A stretch of DNA of 64,000 nt, taken from positions 56,419 to 120,418 of the forward strand of contig JAGTWN010000007.1 in NCBI GenBank assembly GCA_018842655.1. The letters are read 5' to 3'. Numbering within the stretch: position 1 is the first letter of the stretch; each line of letters starts with the position of its first letter. Source of the stretch: Candidatus Pantoea haifensis (lineage in GTDB: Bacteria > Pseudomonadota > Gammaproteobacteria > Enterobacterales > Enterobacteriaceae). Of this stretch, positions 18,620 to 29,059 are shown one piece after another. The position numbers and the translations under genes are program-made. The notes below the pieces were generated by a model. The model made no database searches. It was not told where the DNA came from and was given only the letters and a program-made list of their open reading frames with translations.

Positions 18620-20652
18620 ATGGGACATCAGTTTTCTTCTCAGCAGCGCAGCGCCCTGTGGCGGACAGCGATGAGCGAAGCGTTCAAAAGCTTGATCCAC
18701 GGGTGCAATTTCGTAATCCCGTGATGTTTGTGGTTTATCTGGGCAGCGTGGTGACAACGTTACTGGCTGTGGTGAATCACAACGGAGCAGGGCTGTTTAC
18801 TGCTGCCATCAGCCTCTGGCTGTGGTTTACCGTACTGTTTGCCAACTTCGCGGAAGCACTGGCTGAAGGGCGTAGCAAGGCGCAGGCGGAAAGTCTCAGA
18901 GAGATAAAAAACCAGCTGGGCGAAAAAGTTGTCAGCGGCGGCGCAGGATGCAGCGCAGCAAAAAGTCTCTGCTGAGAGCCTGCGTAAAGGCGACATCATT
19001 CTGATTGAAGCGGGCGATATTATTCCCTGCGATGGTGAAGTCCTGTTGGGCGGGGCTTCAGTAGACGAAAGCGCCATCACGGGCGAATCGGCTCCGGTTA
19101 TTCGTGAAGCCGGGGGCGATTTTGCCTCGGTGACGGGCGGAACGCGCATTTTATCTGACTGGCTGGTTGTTAAATGTAGCGTTAACCCCGGTGAGACCTT
19201 TCTTGATCGTATGATCGCCATGGTCGAGAGTGCCAGCCGCCGCAAGACACCTAACGAAGTGGCGTTGAGCATCCTGCTCATTTCGTTAACGATTATCTTT
19301 TTGCTGGCCACCGCGACGCTTTATCCTTTTTCAGCCTGGGGAGGCACACCTGTCGATCTCACTGTGCTGGTGGCGCTACTGGTCTGTCTTATTCCAACGA
19401 CGATTGGTGCACTGCTTTCAGCCATTGGTATTGCCGGCATGAGCCGCATGCTGGGTGCAAATGTCATTGCTACCAGCGGGCGCGCCGTGGAGGCGGCGGG
19501 TGATGTTGATGTGCTGCTGCTGGACAAAACCGGCACGATTACGCTGGGAAATCGACAGGCGAGTCTGTTTTTGCCTGCGCGGGGTATTAGCGAAGAGGCG
19601 CTGGCGAACGCGGCTCAACTGGCTTCTCTTGCCGATGAAACGCCAGAAGGGCGCAGCATAGTGGTGCTTGCCAAGCAAAAATTCAGCCTGCGGGAACGTG
19701 ATTTAGCCAGTCTGGATGCCGTGTTTATCCCTTTTTCTGCCCAAACCCGCATGAGTGGCGTCAATATTGGGCAAAAAATGTTACGCAAAGGCGCCGCTGA
19801 TACGATTCGACGTCATGTGGAAAGCCAGGGTGGTCAGTTTCCTGATGATGTAGAAGCTCTGGTCGATCAGGTGGCACGTAAAGGGAAACACCGCTGGTCG
19901 TGGCGGAAGGCCGTAGCGTTATGGGGGTGGTAGCGTTAAAAGACATAGTCAAAGGCGGGATCAAAGAGCGGTTTGCCGAACTGCGCAGAATGGGAATCAA
20001 AACCGTGATGGTCACGGGCGATAATCCGTTGACCGCTGCGGCTATTGCCGCCGAAGCGGGCGTGGATGATTTTCTTTCTGAGGCAACGCCCGAGGCCAAG
20101 CTGGCGTTGATCCGTCAGTATCAGGCGGAGGGCCGTATGGTGGCGATGACGGGCGACGGTACCAATGATGCCCCTGCGCTGGCACAGGCCGATGTCGCCG
20201 TGGCGATGAATTCGGGTACGCAGGCCGCGAAAGAGGCTGGCAACATGGTGGATTTGGATTCCAATCCCACCAAGCTGCTTGAAGTGGTCCATATCGGTAA
20301 GCAGATGCTGATGACGCGCGGCTCGCTGACCACCTTCAGTATTGCGAACGACGTGGCGAAATATTTCGCTATTATTCCCGCTGCCTTTGCGGTGACCTAT
20401 CCGCAGCTCAACAGACTCAACGTGATGCAGCTCCATTCGCCAGGCTCTGCGATCATGTCTGCAGTAATTTTTAACGCCCTGATCATTGTGCTGCTTATTC
20501 CGCTGGCGCTAAAAGGCATACATTATCGTCCAATGTCTGCGGCTTCGCTGCTGAGACGCAACCTGTGGATCTATGGTGCGGGCGGCATTGTCGTGCCGTT
20601 TATCGGCATTAAATTGATCGATATGCTACTGACGTTGTTGGGGCTGGGCTGA
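18620..20652 (+). CDS. kdpB: K+-transporting P-type ATPase subunit B (three frameshifts as given)
   Basis: Catalytic subunit of Kdp, a P-type ATPase. Visible are the actuator motif [10 protein letters not shown], phosphorylation site [13 protein letters not shown], nucleotide-binding [20 protein letters not shown] and the C-terminal hinge. Breaks: one A missing at 18686-18689 ([16 protein letters not shown]), two A missing in the run at 18906-18911 (restores [17 protein letters not shown], cf. ARKLRE in E. coli), and one G missing at 19883-19885 ([17 protein letters not shown]). Corrected length is about 678 residues. It starts at ATG 18620 with GGAG. The three lesions lie in three homopolymers of one essential subunit, the clearest case for sequencing error in this window. 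Confidence 0.92.
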
Positions 20653-20662
20653 GGTGAAAATC

Positions 20663-21238
20663 ATGAATGTTCTACGACCTGCTTTTTCTGTTTTTATCCT
20701 GCTACTGTTAATCACTGGCCTGGCTTATCCTCTGCTCACCACCGCCCTGGCGCAGTGGTGGTTTCCTCAGCGTGCCGCTGGCTCACTGATCATACAAAAC
20801 GGCGAACTGCGCGGATCCCTGCTGATTGGACAGGATTTTACCCGACCTGGCTATTTTCAGGGCCGTCCATCGGCGACAGCCGAAACGCCTTATAACGCCG
20901 TGGCGTCGTCAGGCAGTAATCTGGCGTTAAGTAACCCACAGCTGGACGAGGCCTTTAAACAGCGCATTACGGCATTGCGCCGCGCCAACCCACAGGCCAC
21001 AGCATCTGTTCCGGTGGAACTGGTCACCTCTTCAGCCAGCGGGCTGGATCCGCATCTGTCGCCAGACGCGGCTGAATGGCAGGTTCCCCGGATTGCGCAG
21101 GCGCGTCATTTACCCGCAGTTGAAATCAGCGCGTTAGTTCAGCGTTTAACCCGGTATCCACAGCCTGGCTTTACCGGTGAAGCCGTGGTGAATGTGCTGG
21201 AGCTGAACAGGGCGCTGGATACGTTATCACCACGTTAA
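20663..21238 (+). CDS. kdpC: K+-transporting ATPase subunit C
   Basis: 191 residues and intact. I choose ATG 20663 ([19 protein letters not shown]), with GAGG 8 nt upstream and alignment to the E. coli start MRGLRPALS; a GTG at 20654 is in frame. There is one N-terminal transmembrane helix followed by the periplasmic domain with [43 protein letters not shown] and the C-terminal [11 protein letters not shown]. KdpC helps ATP binding and couples KdpA to KdpB. It lies 10 nt after the kdpB stop and 9 nt before kdpD. Confidence 0.93.
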   Translation: MNVLRPAFSVFILLLLITGLAYPLLTTALAQWWFPQRAAGSLIIQNGELRGSLLIGQDFTRPGYFQGRPSATAETPYNAVASSGSNLALSNPQLDEAFKQRITALRRANPQATASVPVELVTSSASGLDPHLSPDAAEWQVPRIAQARHLPAVEISALVQRLTRYPQPGFTGEAVVNVLELNRALDTLSPR

Positions 21239-21247
21239 GAGAGCACG

Positions 21248-23933
21248 ATGGTCAACGAACCGCTACGTCCGGACCCTGATTTATTGTTGATACAAGCCGA
21301 TCAAGAGAACCGGGGAACGTTAAAGATCTTTTTCGGCGCCTGCGCAGGCGTAGGGAAAACCTGGGCCATGCTTCAGGAAGCGCGACGTCTGCAGTCGCAG
21401 GGGCTGGATGTGGTGGCGGGCGTAGTCGAAACACATGGCCGTCAGGAAACGGCCGCGCTGCTGGAGGGGCTGGAAATTTTGCCCCGGCGCGCCAGCAACC
21501 GTCCTCACCATCAAGAGTTTGATCTTGATGCCGCACTGGCACGTCAACCTGCGGTGATCCTGATAGATGAATTAGCGCACTCCAACCTTCGCAGTTGCCG
21601 CCACCCTAAACGCTGGCAGGACATTGAAGAGTTGCTGGATGCGGGCATCAATGTGCTGACAACTGTCAATGTCCAGCATCTTGAAAGCCTGAACGATGTG
21701 GTGAGCGGCATAACCGGAATTCGCGTACGTGAAACGGTGCCCGATCGTTTTTTTGATTCTGCTGATGAAGTGGTGCTGGTGGATTTACCGCCGGACGACC
21801 TGCGCCAGCGGCTTCGGGAAGGCAAGATCTATGTTGGGGAGGGTGCTGAACGCGCCATTGAGAACTTTTTCGCAAAGGAAATCTGTTTGCCCTGCGCGAG
21901 CTGGCTTTGCGGCGCACTGCCGATCGTGTTGACGATCAGATCCGGGCCTGGCGTGACACCAACGGACGGGAAGAGAAGATTTGGCACGTGCGTGATGCCA
22001 TTTTGTTGTGTATCAGCAGCCGTAGCGGCAGTGAAAAACTGGTGCGGATTGCGGCCAGGCTGGCCGCCAGACTGGGCTGTGAGTGGCACGCCATTACGGT
22101 TGAAACGCCCGCGCACTATCGACAGGGTGAAGCACGCCGTCACGCGGTACTGAAGACTTTACAACTGGCGCAAAGCATGGGGGCGGAAACCGCGACCTTA
22201 TCAGATACCGATGAGGCGAAAGCGGTGGTTCGCTATGCGCGTGAACATAATCTGGGCAAAATTGTTGTAGGGCGCTCAGCGCCACGGCGCTGGCGCGTAA
22301 TGCACTCTTTTACCCGTCGCCTGAGCCGCCTTGGCCCCGATTTTGACCTGGTTATCGTGGCGCTGGATGAAGCAGAAGATTTTACCTCTCATCGTAACCT
22401 TGAGGCGCCCGCCGCGCGGGGAAAATGGCAGCAGCGCCTGCGTGGTTGTCTGGCGGCGCTGGCGCTTTGCGCCGCCATTACGCTGTCAGGTCAGTGGCTG
22501 TTGCCCGGCTTTTCACCGGCTAACCTGGTGATGATTTACCTGTTAGGCGTGGTGCTGATTGCCAACGGCTTTGGTCGCTTTCCCTCGGTGTTTGCAGCCC
22601 TGCTCAATATCCTTGCCTTTGACCTGGTTTTTATTGTTCCGACAGGTTCGTTTAGCGTTGATGATACGCAGTATCTGATGACGTTTGCCGTGATGTTAAC
22701 GGTCGGCATGATTACAGCGAACCTGACGGCTGGCGTGCGTTATCAGGCGAAAGTTGCCCGTCATCGGGAAAAGCGGGCGCATTATCTGTATGAAATGGCC
22801 AACGGCCTGAGCCGGGCGCGTATACCCCAGGACATTGCCCGGATCAGTCAGCAGATTGTCAGCGCGGCTTTGCAGGTCAGATGTGAGCTCTGGCTACCGG
22901 ATCAGCAGGGAAACCTTACTGCGCCTGCGGTAAAAGAACTCGTCACCGTTCCTGAACCCGCCATCGTTAAATGGAGTTTCGACAAAGCACAGATTGTGGG
23001 AGCGGGCAGCGATACGCTGCCCGGCGTCCCCTATAAAATTTTTCCTTTGATCGCCTCGGCCCGACCACTGGGGTTACTGATTACTGAACCCGCTATGCAT
23101 CGCCAGCCAGACATTCCCGAACAGCAGCAGTTGCTGAAAACATTCATCATGTTGATTACCGGTGCGCTTGAACGTTTTGAGCTTACGCAACGTGAGCAGC
23201 AGTCGCGCATGGCCGCCGAACGAGAGGAATTAAGAAACTCCCTTTAGCCGCGCTGTCACACGATCTGCGCACGCCCTTAACAGTGCTGTTCAGCCAGGCT
23301 GAAATCCTGACCTTACATTTATCTGCGGCGCAATCGGAATATGCGATCCAGGCCAGTGAGATACGCCAGCAAACGCTGAGCACCATCCGCCTGGTTAATA
23401 ATATGCTGGATATGGCGCGGATTGAGTCAGGTGGATTTCACCTGCGAGCAGACTGGGTGGCGCTGGATGAAATTATTGCCAGTGCGCTGCGATCGCTGGA
23501 TGCCATCCTTGTTCAGCAAAAGATGATCCTGCAACTGCCTGAAGAGGTGATCTTGCTCCAGGCTGATGGCCCACTGCTGGAGCGCGTTCTGGTTAATTTG
23601 CTGGAAAATGCCTGGAAGTATGCCGGGCCTGGCGCAGAAATCGTTATTCGCGCTGAGGTGCGCCAGGATAAACTCATCATCGCTGTTTTAGACAACGGGC
23701 CAGGCATTCCGCCGGGCAAGGAAGCGCAAATCTTCGAGAAATTTACCCGCGGTCATGATGAATCGGCGGTGCCGGGTGTTGGCATGGGGCTGGCGATCTG
23801 CCGGGCTATCATTGAAATGCACCAGGGTAAGATCAGCGCGGCCAATCTGGCGGAAGGCGGAGCCTGTTTTACGGTTACGCTTCCTTTTACGCCCGCCCCG
23901 GTCGTAAAGGAAAGCCTTGAGGAAACAGGATGA
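21248..23933 (+). CDS. kdpD: Osmosensitive K+ channel sensor kinase KdpD (two frameshifts as given)
   Basis: Membrane histidine kinase that senses low K+ and salt stress and phosphorylates KdpE. In order: KdpD domain with Walker A GACAGVGKTWAML and Walker B VILIDELAHSN; a UspA-like domain (GKIVVGRSAPRRW); four transmembrane helices (about 22430-22740); a GAF-like segment; DHp with SHDLRTPLTVL; and an ATPase domain with NLLENAWKYA, DNGPGIPPG and GMGLAICRAI. One C is missing at 21866-21872 (FF-RKGNLFALRELAL) and one T at 23243-23245 (LRNSL-LAALSHDLRTP). Corrected length is about 895 residues. It ends overlapping kdpE by four bases. Confidence 0.92.
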
Positions 23934-24604
23934 AAAGTCTGCTGATTATTGATGACGAAAAACAGATCTGTCGCTATCTGCGCCTCTCGCTGGAAAACAG
24001 CGATCAGATTCGGGTGTATGAAGCGGACACGCTGGCGCATGGTCTCAGCACGGCGGCCGCCAGACGGCCCGATCTGGTTATTCTTGATCTGGGTTTACCG
24101 GATGGTGATGGCGTGACCTTTATTCACGAGTTTCGCCAGTGGAGCAATAAACCGATTATTGTGCTTTCGGCGAGAGCAGACGAGCAGGATAAAATCGACG
24201 CGCTGGATGCGGGCGCTGATGATTTTTTATCAAAACCTTTTGGCATGGGTGAACTTCAGGCAAGGGTAAGGGTTGCGCTACGGCGTAATGACCATGAGAA
24301 AGAGAATGTCATTAAATTCAGCGATGTGACTGTTAATCTCAGCGCCCGTACCGTCACTCGCGGCGGTGAGTCGATACATTTGACGCCCACAGAGTTTCGC
24401 CTTTTGGCCTTGCTGATCGGCAATCCGGGGAAAGTCCTGACGCAGACGCAAATACTCAGACAGGTCTGGGGCCCGAATGCGGATAATAACAGCCACTATT
24501 TACGCATTTATATGGGCCATTTACGGCAGAAACTGGAACAGCAAGCGGCGCAGCCACAGCATTTTATTACGGAGAATGGCGTCGGTTATCGGTTTATTCA
24601 GTAG
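23930..24604 (+). CDS. kdpE: KDP operon response regulator KdpE
   Basis: 224 residues, intact, OmpR/PhoB family. The receiver has the acidic pair in IIDDEKQICRYL, phospho-acceptor Asp in LVILDLGLPDGDG and the conserved Lys in FLSKPFGMGEL. The C-terminal winged helix includes HLTPTEFRLLALLIGNPGKV and HYLRIYMGHLRQKLE. ATG overlaps the kdpD stop (ATGA), so the pair is coupled. Phospho-KdpE should activate kdpFABC from the T-rich site at 16777. The locus is a single co-oriented kdpFABCDE unit. Confidence 0.95.
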   Translation: MKSLLIIDDEKQICRYLRLSLENSDQIRVYEADTLAHGLSTAAARRPDLVILDLGLPDGDGVTFIHEFRQWSNKPIIVLSARADEQDKIDALDAGADDFLSKPFGMGELQARVRVALRRNDHEKENVIKFSDVTVNLSARTVTRGGESIHLTPTEFRLLALLIGNPGKVLTQTQILRQVWGPNADNNSHYLRIYMGHLRQKLEQQAAQPQHFITENGVGYRFIQ

Positions 24605-24734
24605 ACTGTTTTGTTTAAGATTTTTGCCAGCACGCATTCAACTCAGCCTGGCTTATGATAGCCGCCATTCTGAATAACAGGCTTATGCGATATTAACTCC
24701 CCCGCAGCTGACCAGTAGTGAGTAGATTGACGTT

Positions 24735-24941
24735 ATGGATAGCAGATGTACGCGCTGCAAAGCACCGATGAGTCATGAAGAAGTATACTGGTTTTACACG
24801 CGCTGTATGCGTTGTGAGCAAGATGCGGCGCTGCGTCTTGAGCGAGGCGGCCTGTTAATTAAGTTGCCGCACTCTCTTCTCAGAGAAACACTGTTTCGCC
24901 TGCGACGTATTCGGCATTCATTTCCCCCTGAGCAGGGGTAA
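24735..24941 (+). CDS. Small zinc-ribbon-like protein, 68 residues
   Basis: The ORF starts MDSRCTRCKAPMSHEEVYWF and contains two CxxC knuckles (CTRC at residue 5 and CMRC at residue 23), the spacing of a small zinc ribbon. A basic arginine-rich C-terminus (LLRETLFRLRRIRHSF) follows. Such an arrangement suggests nucleic-acid or protein binding. It lies 130 bp after kdpE on the same strand without a strong ribosome site. I do not recognise a family; it could be a conserved small enterobacterial protein. Confidence 0.5.
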   Translation: MDSRCTRCKAPMSHEEVYWFYTRCMRCEQDAALRLERGGLLIKLPHSLLRETLFRLRRIRHSFPPEQG

Positions 24942-25053
24942 CGCCTTTCTGTTTTAAATTATCTCAGCGTATTCAAGCGGTAACGGGTGGGACTCTCTGC
25001 TCGTTACAGGCCATTACCGCGCTACGTAAGTTACGCAAAAAACAGTGATGCAT

Positions 25054-25077
25054 CTTCCCCGGCAGGAACCGGGGAAG
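25054..25077 (-). terminator. Hairpin after fhuE-like gene
   Basis: A perfect 9-bp stem CTTCCCCGG/CCGGGGAAG with a 6-nt loop begins 4 bp past the fhuE-like stop. On the minus strand a T-run follows about 12 nt later, which is farther than ideal, so this is a probable terminator. Confidence 0.5.
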
Positions 25078-25081
25078 CGGA

Positions 25082-27253
25082 TCAGAACTGATAAGCAAGG
25101 CTGACTGAAATATTGCGCGGTTCACCGTAAACGGCGGAATCGCTCAGGTAAGTGTAATAGTCCCGATCAAACAGATTGCTGACGTTGGCCTGCACTGCCA
25201 GCTGTTTACTGACCTGATAACGTGCAAACAGATCCACCAGCGGATAGCTGCCCTGATAGAGACGATGCGTTTCGCCATCGGGACCGGTAGCATCGTTATA
25301 CACGCGATTTTGCCAGTTCATACCGCCGCCGAGAGTCAGTTCAGGCAGCACAGGCAGGCGATAGCGCGTAAACAGCTTGAGCTGAGTTTGCGGCGCGAAG
25401 CTGTTATATCGCCCTTCGCTATCGCGAGCGACGTAGCGGGTTGCGCCGAAGGTCAGTTGCAGGTTATCGGTGACCGCGCCGTTAAGTTCAAACTCCGCCC
25501 CCTTGCTGACTGCACCTTTCGTTGCACGATACGCCTGCTCACTGGAACCGTTGACGTAAACGTTGTTCAGTGCCTCAGCGGTATTTTCCTGCTCAATGCG
25601 GAAAATGGCGAAGTGGGTGGTCAGGCGGCCATCCATCCAGTCGGCTTTCAGCCCCGTTTCATAGTTCTTACCGGTAACCGGTGACAGCCAGGCGCCTTCT
25701 GCGTTGCGTTTGAGTTGTGGTGAAAAAATTGAGGTATAGCTGGCATAGGCTGAGAGGCTTTCAGTGAGGTCATACACCATACCGCCATAAGGCGTAATGT
25801 TATATTTTCGCATATTGCCGCTGCTGCCGCTGGTGCTGTATTTCGTGTAGCGTGCGCCGATAATGAGCGACAGGGGATCGGCCAGCGAGAAGCGTGCGGC
25901 GGTATAGGCCGATTTCTGGCGCACAATATCATCCGCATTGAGATACCACTCATCCCATTGCGGCTCTGTCGCATTGCCGTTCCAGCCGTCTGAGAATGAG
26001 CCGACCTGCTCATTGGTCATTAAGCCATTCTGACTGTAAGTGGCGTTGTGTTGACGGCTGTAACTGACGCCCGCAACTAACTGATGCTGACGACCCAGCA
26101 GCTCGAACGGGCCGCTGGCGAAGGAATCAAAGGAATCTACCGTGCGCTTGCCCCGATCCTTACTGCCCCAGCCACTGTCAACCAGACCGGTAGAATTATC
26201 GGGATAACCCATCAAATAGAGTAACTTATCGTTAAACGTCTGTTCGCCATGCGTACCGTTAAAGCGTAAAGTCCAGCCGTTGTCCCAGTTGTGTATCACG
26301 TTGGCAAACACCTTGCGCGAGTCAATGGTATAGCGCGTCCAGTCTGCAGCGGTACTGGTGCTGCGATCGTAATGGGTGCGCGCGCCATTGCTGTACCAGG
26401 TTGGCAGGCCGCCCCAGGTTGGGTTGTCGGTGTTGGTTTGCTGGTAGTCCCAGCCCAACGACAGGGTAGTGTGATCGGTGATATCCGCATCGACCACGGC
26501 ATATAAGAACTTTTTGGTTTTATTGTAACGATCCAGCCAACTATCCTGATCCTGATAACCCGCGACCACTCGCCCACGCACGCTGCCCGTGGCGTTAAGC
26601 GGACCAGAAACATCGGCGACATAACGCTGTTTATTCCAGCTGCCGTAGCTGGCGCTGAGGTTACCGGTGAAGGTTTTACTGTCAGCATGTTTGCGCACCA
26701 TGTTGATGGTTGCTCCCGGATCGCCTGCGCCGGTCATTAAGCCCGTTGCGCCACGTACCATTTCGATGCGGTCATAAATCGCGGTATCTTCCGTGGCATC
26801 GCCGTAGTTCCAGGCATCGCCGATCGAGGTGGGGATGTCGTCATAGGCGAAGTCCGTGATTTGAAATCCGCGTGAATAATACTGAGAACGTTCGCTATCG
26901 ATCTGCTGTGCTGAGATACCGGTAGCATTGTTCAGGACGTCATCAATGTTTTCTAAATCCTGATCCTGCATGCGTTGCTGCGTCACAATACTCACTGACT
27001 GCGGGACATCACGCGGCGTCAACAGCATTTTGGTGCCGGCGCGAGTGGTTTTCACCGCGTAATCATGCTGTTCATCTGAAGTATTGTCGGTCGTTGCATC
27101 AACAACCATTTCCTGCTGCGCGGCGCTGTCATGACTTTCAGCTGCCGCAGCGGTCAGTGGATGAACTGCCAGCGCGAGTAGGGACAGGTAAAATGTTTTT
27201 TTACCGGTTTGTATATGCGAACTCACGTGAATTTCCCTGCCATTCAAAGACAT
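25082..27253 (-). CDS. fhuE: TonB-dependent siderophore receptor, FhuE-like
   Basis: 723 residues from ATG 27253 (MSLNGREIHVSSH); the longer ORF to 27313 lacks a site and would displace the signal peptide. There is a signal peptide, a TonB box region, then a plug domain (GTKMLLTPRDVPQSVSIV, DDVLNNATGISAQQ, SRGFQITDFAYDDIP, VRGATGLMTGAGDPGATINM). A 22-strand barrel follows, ending in the outer-membrane signature ISVSLAYQF. Segments such as SYGSWNKQRYVADVSGPL and WGGLPTWY closely recall E. coli FhuE, the coprogen and ferrioxamine receptor. A Fur-box-like site lies upstream. No siderophore synthesis genes are in the window, so it probably scavenges foreign hydroxamates. Confidence 0.87.
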   Translation of the reverse strand: MSLNGREIHVSSHIQTGKKTFYLSLLALAVHPLTAAAAESHDSAAQQEMVVDATTDNTSDEQHDYAVKTTRAGTKMLLTPRDVPQSVSIVTQQRMQDQDLENIDDVLNNATGISAQQIDSERSQYYSRGFQITDFAYDDIPTSIGDAWNYGDATEDTAIYDRIEMVRGATGLMTGAGDPGATINMVRKHADSKTFTGNLSASYGSWNKQRYVADVSGPLNATGSVRGRVVAGYQDQDSWLDRYNKTKKFLYAVVDADITDHTTLSLGWDYQQTNTDNPTWGGLPTWYSNGARTHYDRSTSTAADWTRYTIDSRKVFANVIHNWDNGWTLRFNGTHGEQTFNDKLLYLMGYPDNSTGLVDSGWGSKDRGKRTVDSFDSFASGPFELLGRQHQLVAGVSYSRQHNATYSQNGLMTNEQVGSFSDGWNGNATEPQWDEWYLNADDIVRQKSAYTAARFSLADPLSLIIGARYTKYSTSGSSGNMRKYNITPYGGMVYDLTESLSAYASYTSIFSPQLKRNAEGAWLSPVTGKNYETGLKADWMDGRLTTHFAIFRIEQENTAEALNNVYVNGSSEQAYRATKGAVSKGAEFELNGAVTDNLQLTFGATRYVARDSEGRYNSFAPQTQLKLFTRYRLPVLPELTLGGGMNWQNRVYNDATGPDGETHRLYQGSYPLVDLFARYQVSKQLAVQANVSNLFDRDYYTYLSDSAVYGEPRNISVSLAYQF

Positions 27254-27370
27254 ATTTTTCCCATCAAGATTTGTTGTTATGTAAACAGCCGTGCCACTTC
27301 CGGTGCGCACCACATTACTGACAATTCGCCGTGACTTGCCGGGAGCATAAAAGCGAAACGGTATAAAATG

Positions 27371-27392
27371 AGAATGTTAATGATAATTATTT
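27371..27392 (-). promoter_or_regulatory. Fur-box-like site upstream of fhuE-like gene
   Basis: AATGTTAATGATAATTATTT resembles the Fur consensus (TGATAAT core at 27381-27387), about 120 bp upstream of the receptor start on its promoter side. Iron-dependent repression of a TonB receptor is the expected role. Called by eye. Confidence 0.55.
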
Positions 27393-27610
27393 GCTTTAAT
27401 AGTTCTCGGGTAATTCACTTCTAAAATGTAACTAAATGTTATTAATAATATTTTCAATAGATTACATGTTTTACCGACGCAAAAAACCGGTCTGTTCGAA
27501 TGAAAAACAACCGCGCTGATGCACGTTATGTGTCGTTTAACTCTCTGAATAAAACGTTTAAACGTGGAAATTTCTGTCGTATCAGGCGTTCCGTTTACTC
27601 CTTTAACCTT

Positions 27611-27632
27611 AATGAGTATGATTATCATTCTT
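27611..27632 (+). promoter_or_regulatory. Fur-box-like site upstream of yncE-like gene
   Basis: AATGAGTATGATTATCATTC has the ATTATCATT half of the Fur consensus and lies 55 bp before the yncE-like start codon. E. coli yncE is known to be Fur-regulated, so the two sites suggest that both divergent genes are repressed by iron. Confidence 0.55.
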
Positions 27633-27686
27633 TTTAAAGGCCTGCTCTCCCTGACGGGAACTGCTTATCCATTGATGGAGTTAAGA

Positions 27687-28769
27687 ATGAAATCGTTTTT
27701 CACTACGCCTAAAGCTGCACTTGCTTTGGCAATTGTGGCCGTCTCAGGCTTGTCGGCATGCCAGGCACCTGCGAAGAAAACTGAATCAGCAGTTGCTGCG
27801 CCGGAGCCAGTGAAGACGCAACGGCTGATGCGTGAGTCAGGAGAGGGCTTGTACGAAATGGTGTACTCAACAGCAACAAAATCGCTGTTTGTGGCCAGTG
27901 CGCAGGGCTTTAAAGATGTTAATGGCGGCATGATTTATCGCCTCGACCCGGCGACGTTGAACGTCAAAGGTGAAACGCATACTGACTTAAAAAATTTCGG
28001 TATGGCTGAAGATGACAACGGACAGCTGTTTTATACCACCAATACGCTTGATGGCGGCGTTTCTAAAGTCGACGCCCGGAGCGGTAAGGTATTACAGCGC
28101 CTGATGTTTAAAGGCAAAGATAAAGATGGCGACCCCATTGGCGCACGTGAAGTTCTGTTCCATAAAGGAGAGCTGTTCATTGGAGGCGTCGCGGATCCGG
28201 GCTTCATTTCTGTCGTCAATGCACAGACCATGACGCTGAAAACGCGCATCCAAAATGCGGGCAAATGGGTAACTGGCATTATCTATTCTCCGCTGACCGA
28301 TCGCGTTTATGCTGCAAACGGCGGCGGCGAAATTTTGGTCATTAATCCCCACAGCCACAAAATTGAAAAACGCCTGACGGCTAACGATGGCAAAGAGTAT
28401 CTGTTTCTGAATCTGGCGGAAGATCCGGCGACTGGCCGCCTGTTTGTTACTGATGACTCTAAAGCAAAAGCTACGCTGGTATTCGATGAGCGCAGCGGCA
28501 ACGTTATTAAACGCATCGAAGGTGACGCGCTGGGCATCAAGTTCAACGCCAGACGCAACGAAATCTATATCAGCCAGCGCGAATCGAAAAAAGTGCTCCA
28601 GCTTGATGCCACCACCTATGTGGTAAAAAACAGCTGGTCATTTGAAACGCACCCTAACAGCCTGTTAGTGTCGCCAGAGGGTGAAACGCTTTATGTCACG
28701 TTGAAGCAGGATTTCAACAAGGACAACTCCACCAAAGGGCCAGACAGCGTTGTGCGTATTGCGCTGTAA
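27687..28769 (+). CDS. yncE: YncE-like beta-propeller lipoprotein
   Basis: 360 residues from ATG 27687 (MKSFFTTPKAALALAIVAVS), with GGAG upstream. The signal ends in a lipobox-like LSAC, so it may be lipidated, unlike E. coli YncE, which is soluble in the periplasm. The body is a seven-bladed YVTN-type propeller: GLYEMVYSTATKSLFVASAQ, GGMIYRLDPATLNV, YFTT-like blades, and the end HPNSLLVSPEGETLYVTLKQ, PDSVVRIAL, closely matching YncE. Its function is not settled (DNA and transport roles have been proposed). It diverges from the fhuE-like receptor and shares an apparently Fur-controlled intergenic region. Confidence 0.85.
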   Translation: MKSFFTTPKAALALAIVAVSGLSACQAPAKKTESAVAAPEPVKTQRLMRESGEGLYEMVYSTATKSLFVASAQGFKDVNGGMIYRLDPATLNVKGETHTDLKNFGMAEDDNGQLFYTTNTLDGGVSKVDARSGKVLQRLMFKGKDKDGDPIGAREVLFHKGELFIGGVADPGFISVVNAQTMTLKTRIQNAGKWVTGIIYSPLTDRVYAANGGGEILVINPHSHKIEKRLTANDGKEYLFLNLAEDPATGRLFVTDDSKAKATLVFDERSGNVIKRIEGDALGIKFNARRNEIYISQRESKKVLQLDATTYVVKNSWSFETHPNSLLVSPEGETLYVTLKQDFNKDNSTKGPDSVVRIAL

Positions 28770-28926
28770 TTAACCTGATCCATTACGGCCTGTTGTCCGG
28801 CTTAAAGGGCGCAATGCCTAAAAAATGACCAGAAAGTGTGATCCTATTCAAGCTTCTTCACAATCTGGCGCATAAGTCTGGACAAGCCAGCAACCTGGCC
28901 TGTAGCATTTATGAATATAAACCCGA

Positions 28927-29048
28927 GCCTGAATATATATTCAGGCGGGTTGAAAACGCTGCTGTTTGTTATTGGAGTCAGTGGTACAAAAGCTGGCTCC
29001 CATTTTTTCACTCTTACAGAATAAATATTCAGTATCGAATATTAATTC
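28927..29048 (+). promoter_or_regulatory. Three GAAT-N4-ATTC palindromes before the transketolase genes
   Basis: GAATATATATTC at 28931-28942 (inside a perfect 20-bp palindrome 28927-28946), GAATAAATATTC at 29019-29030 and GAATATTAATTC at 29037-29048 lie within 120 bp, the last ending 11 bp before the ATG. Three copies of one dyad suggest an operator for a dimeric repressor or activator. No regulator gene is adjacent. Confidence 0.55.
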
Positions 29049-29059
29049 GGAGGTGGACG

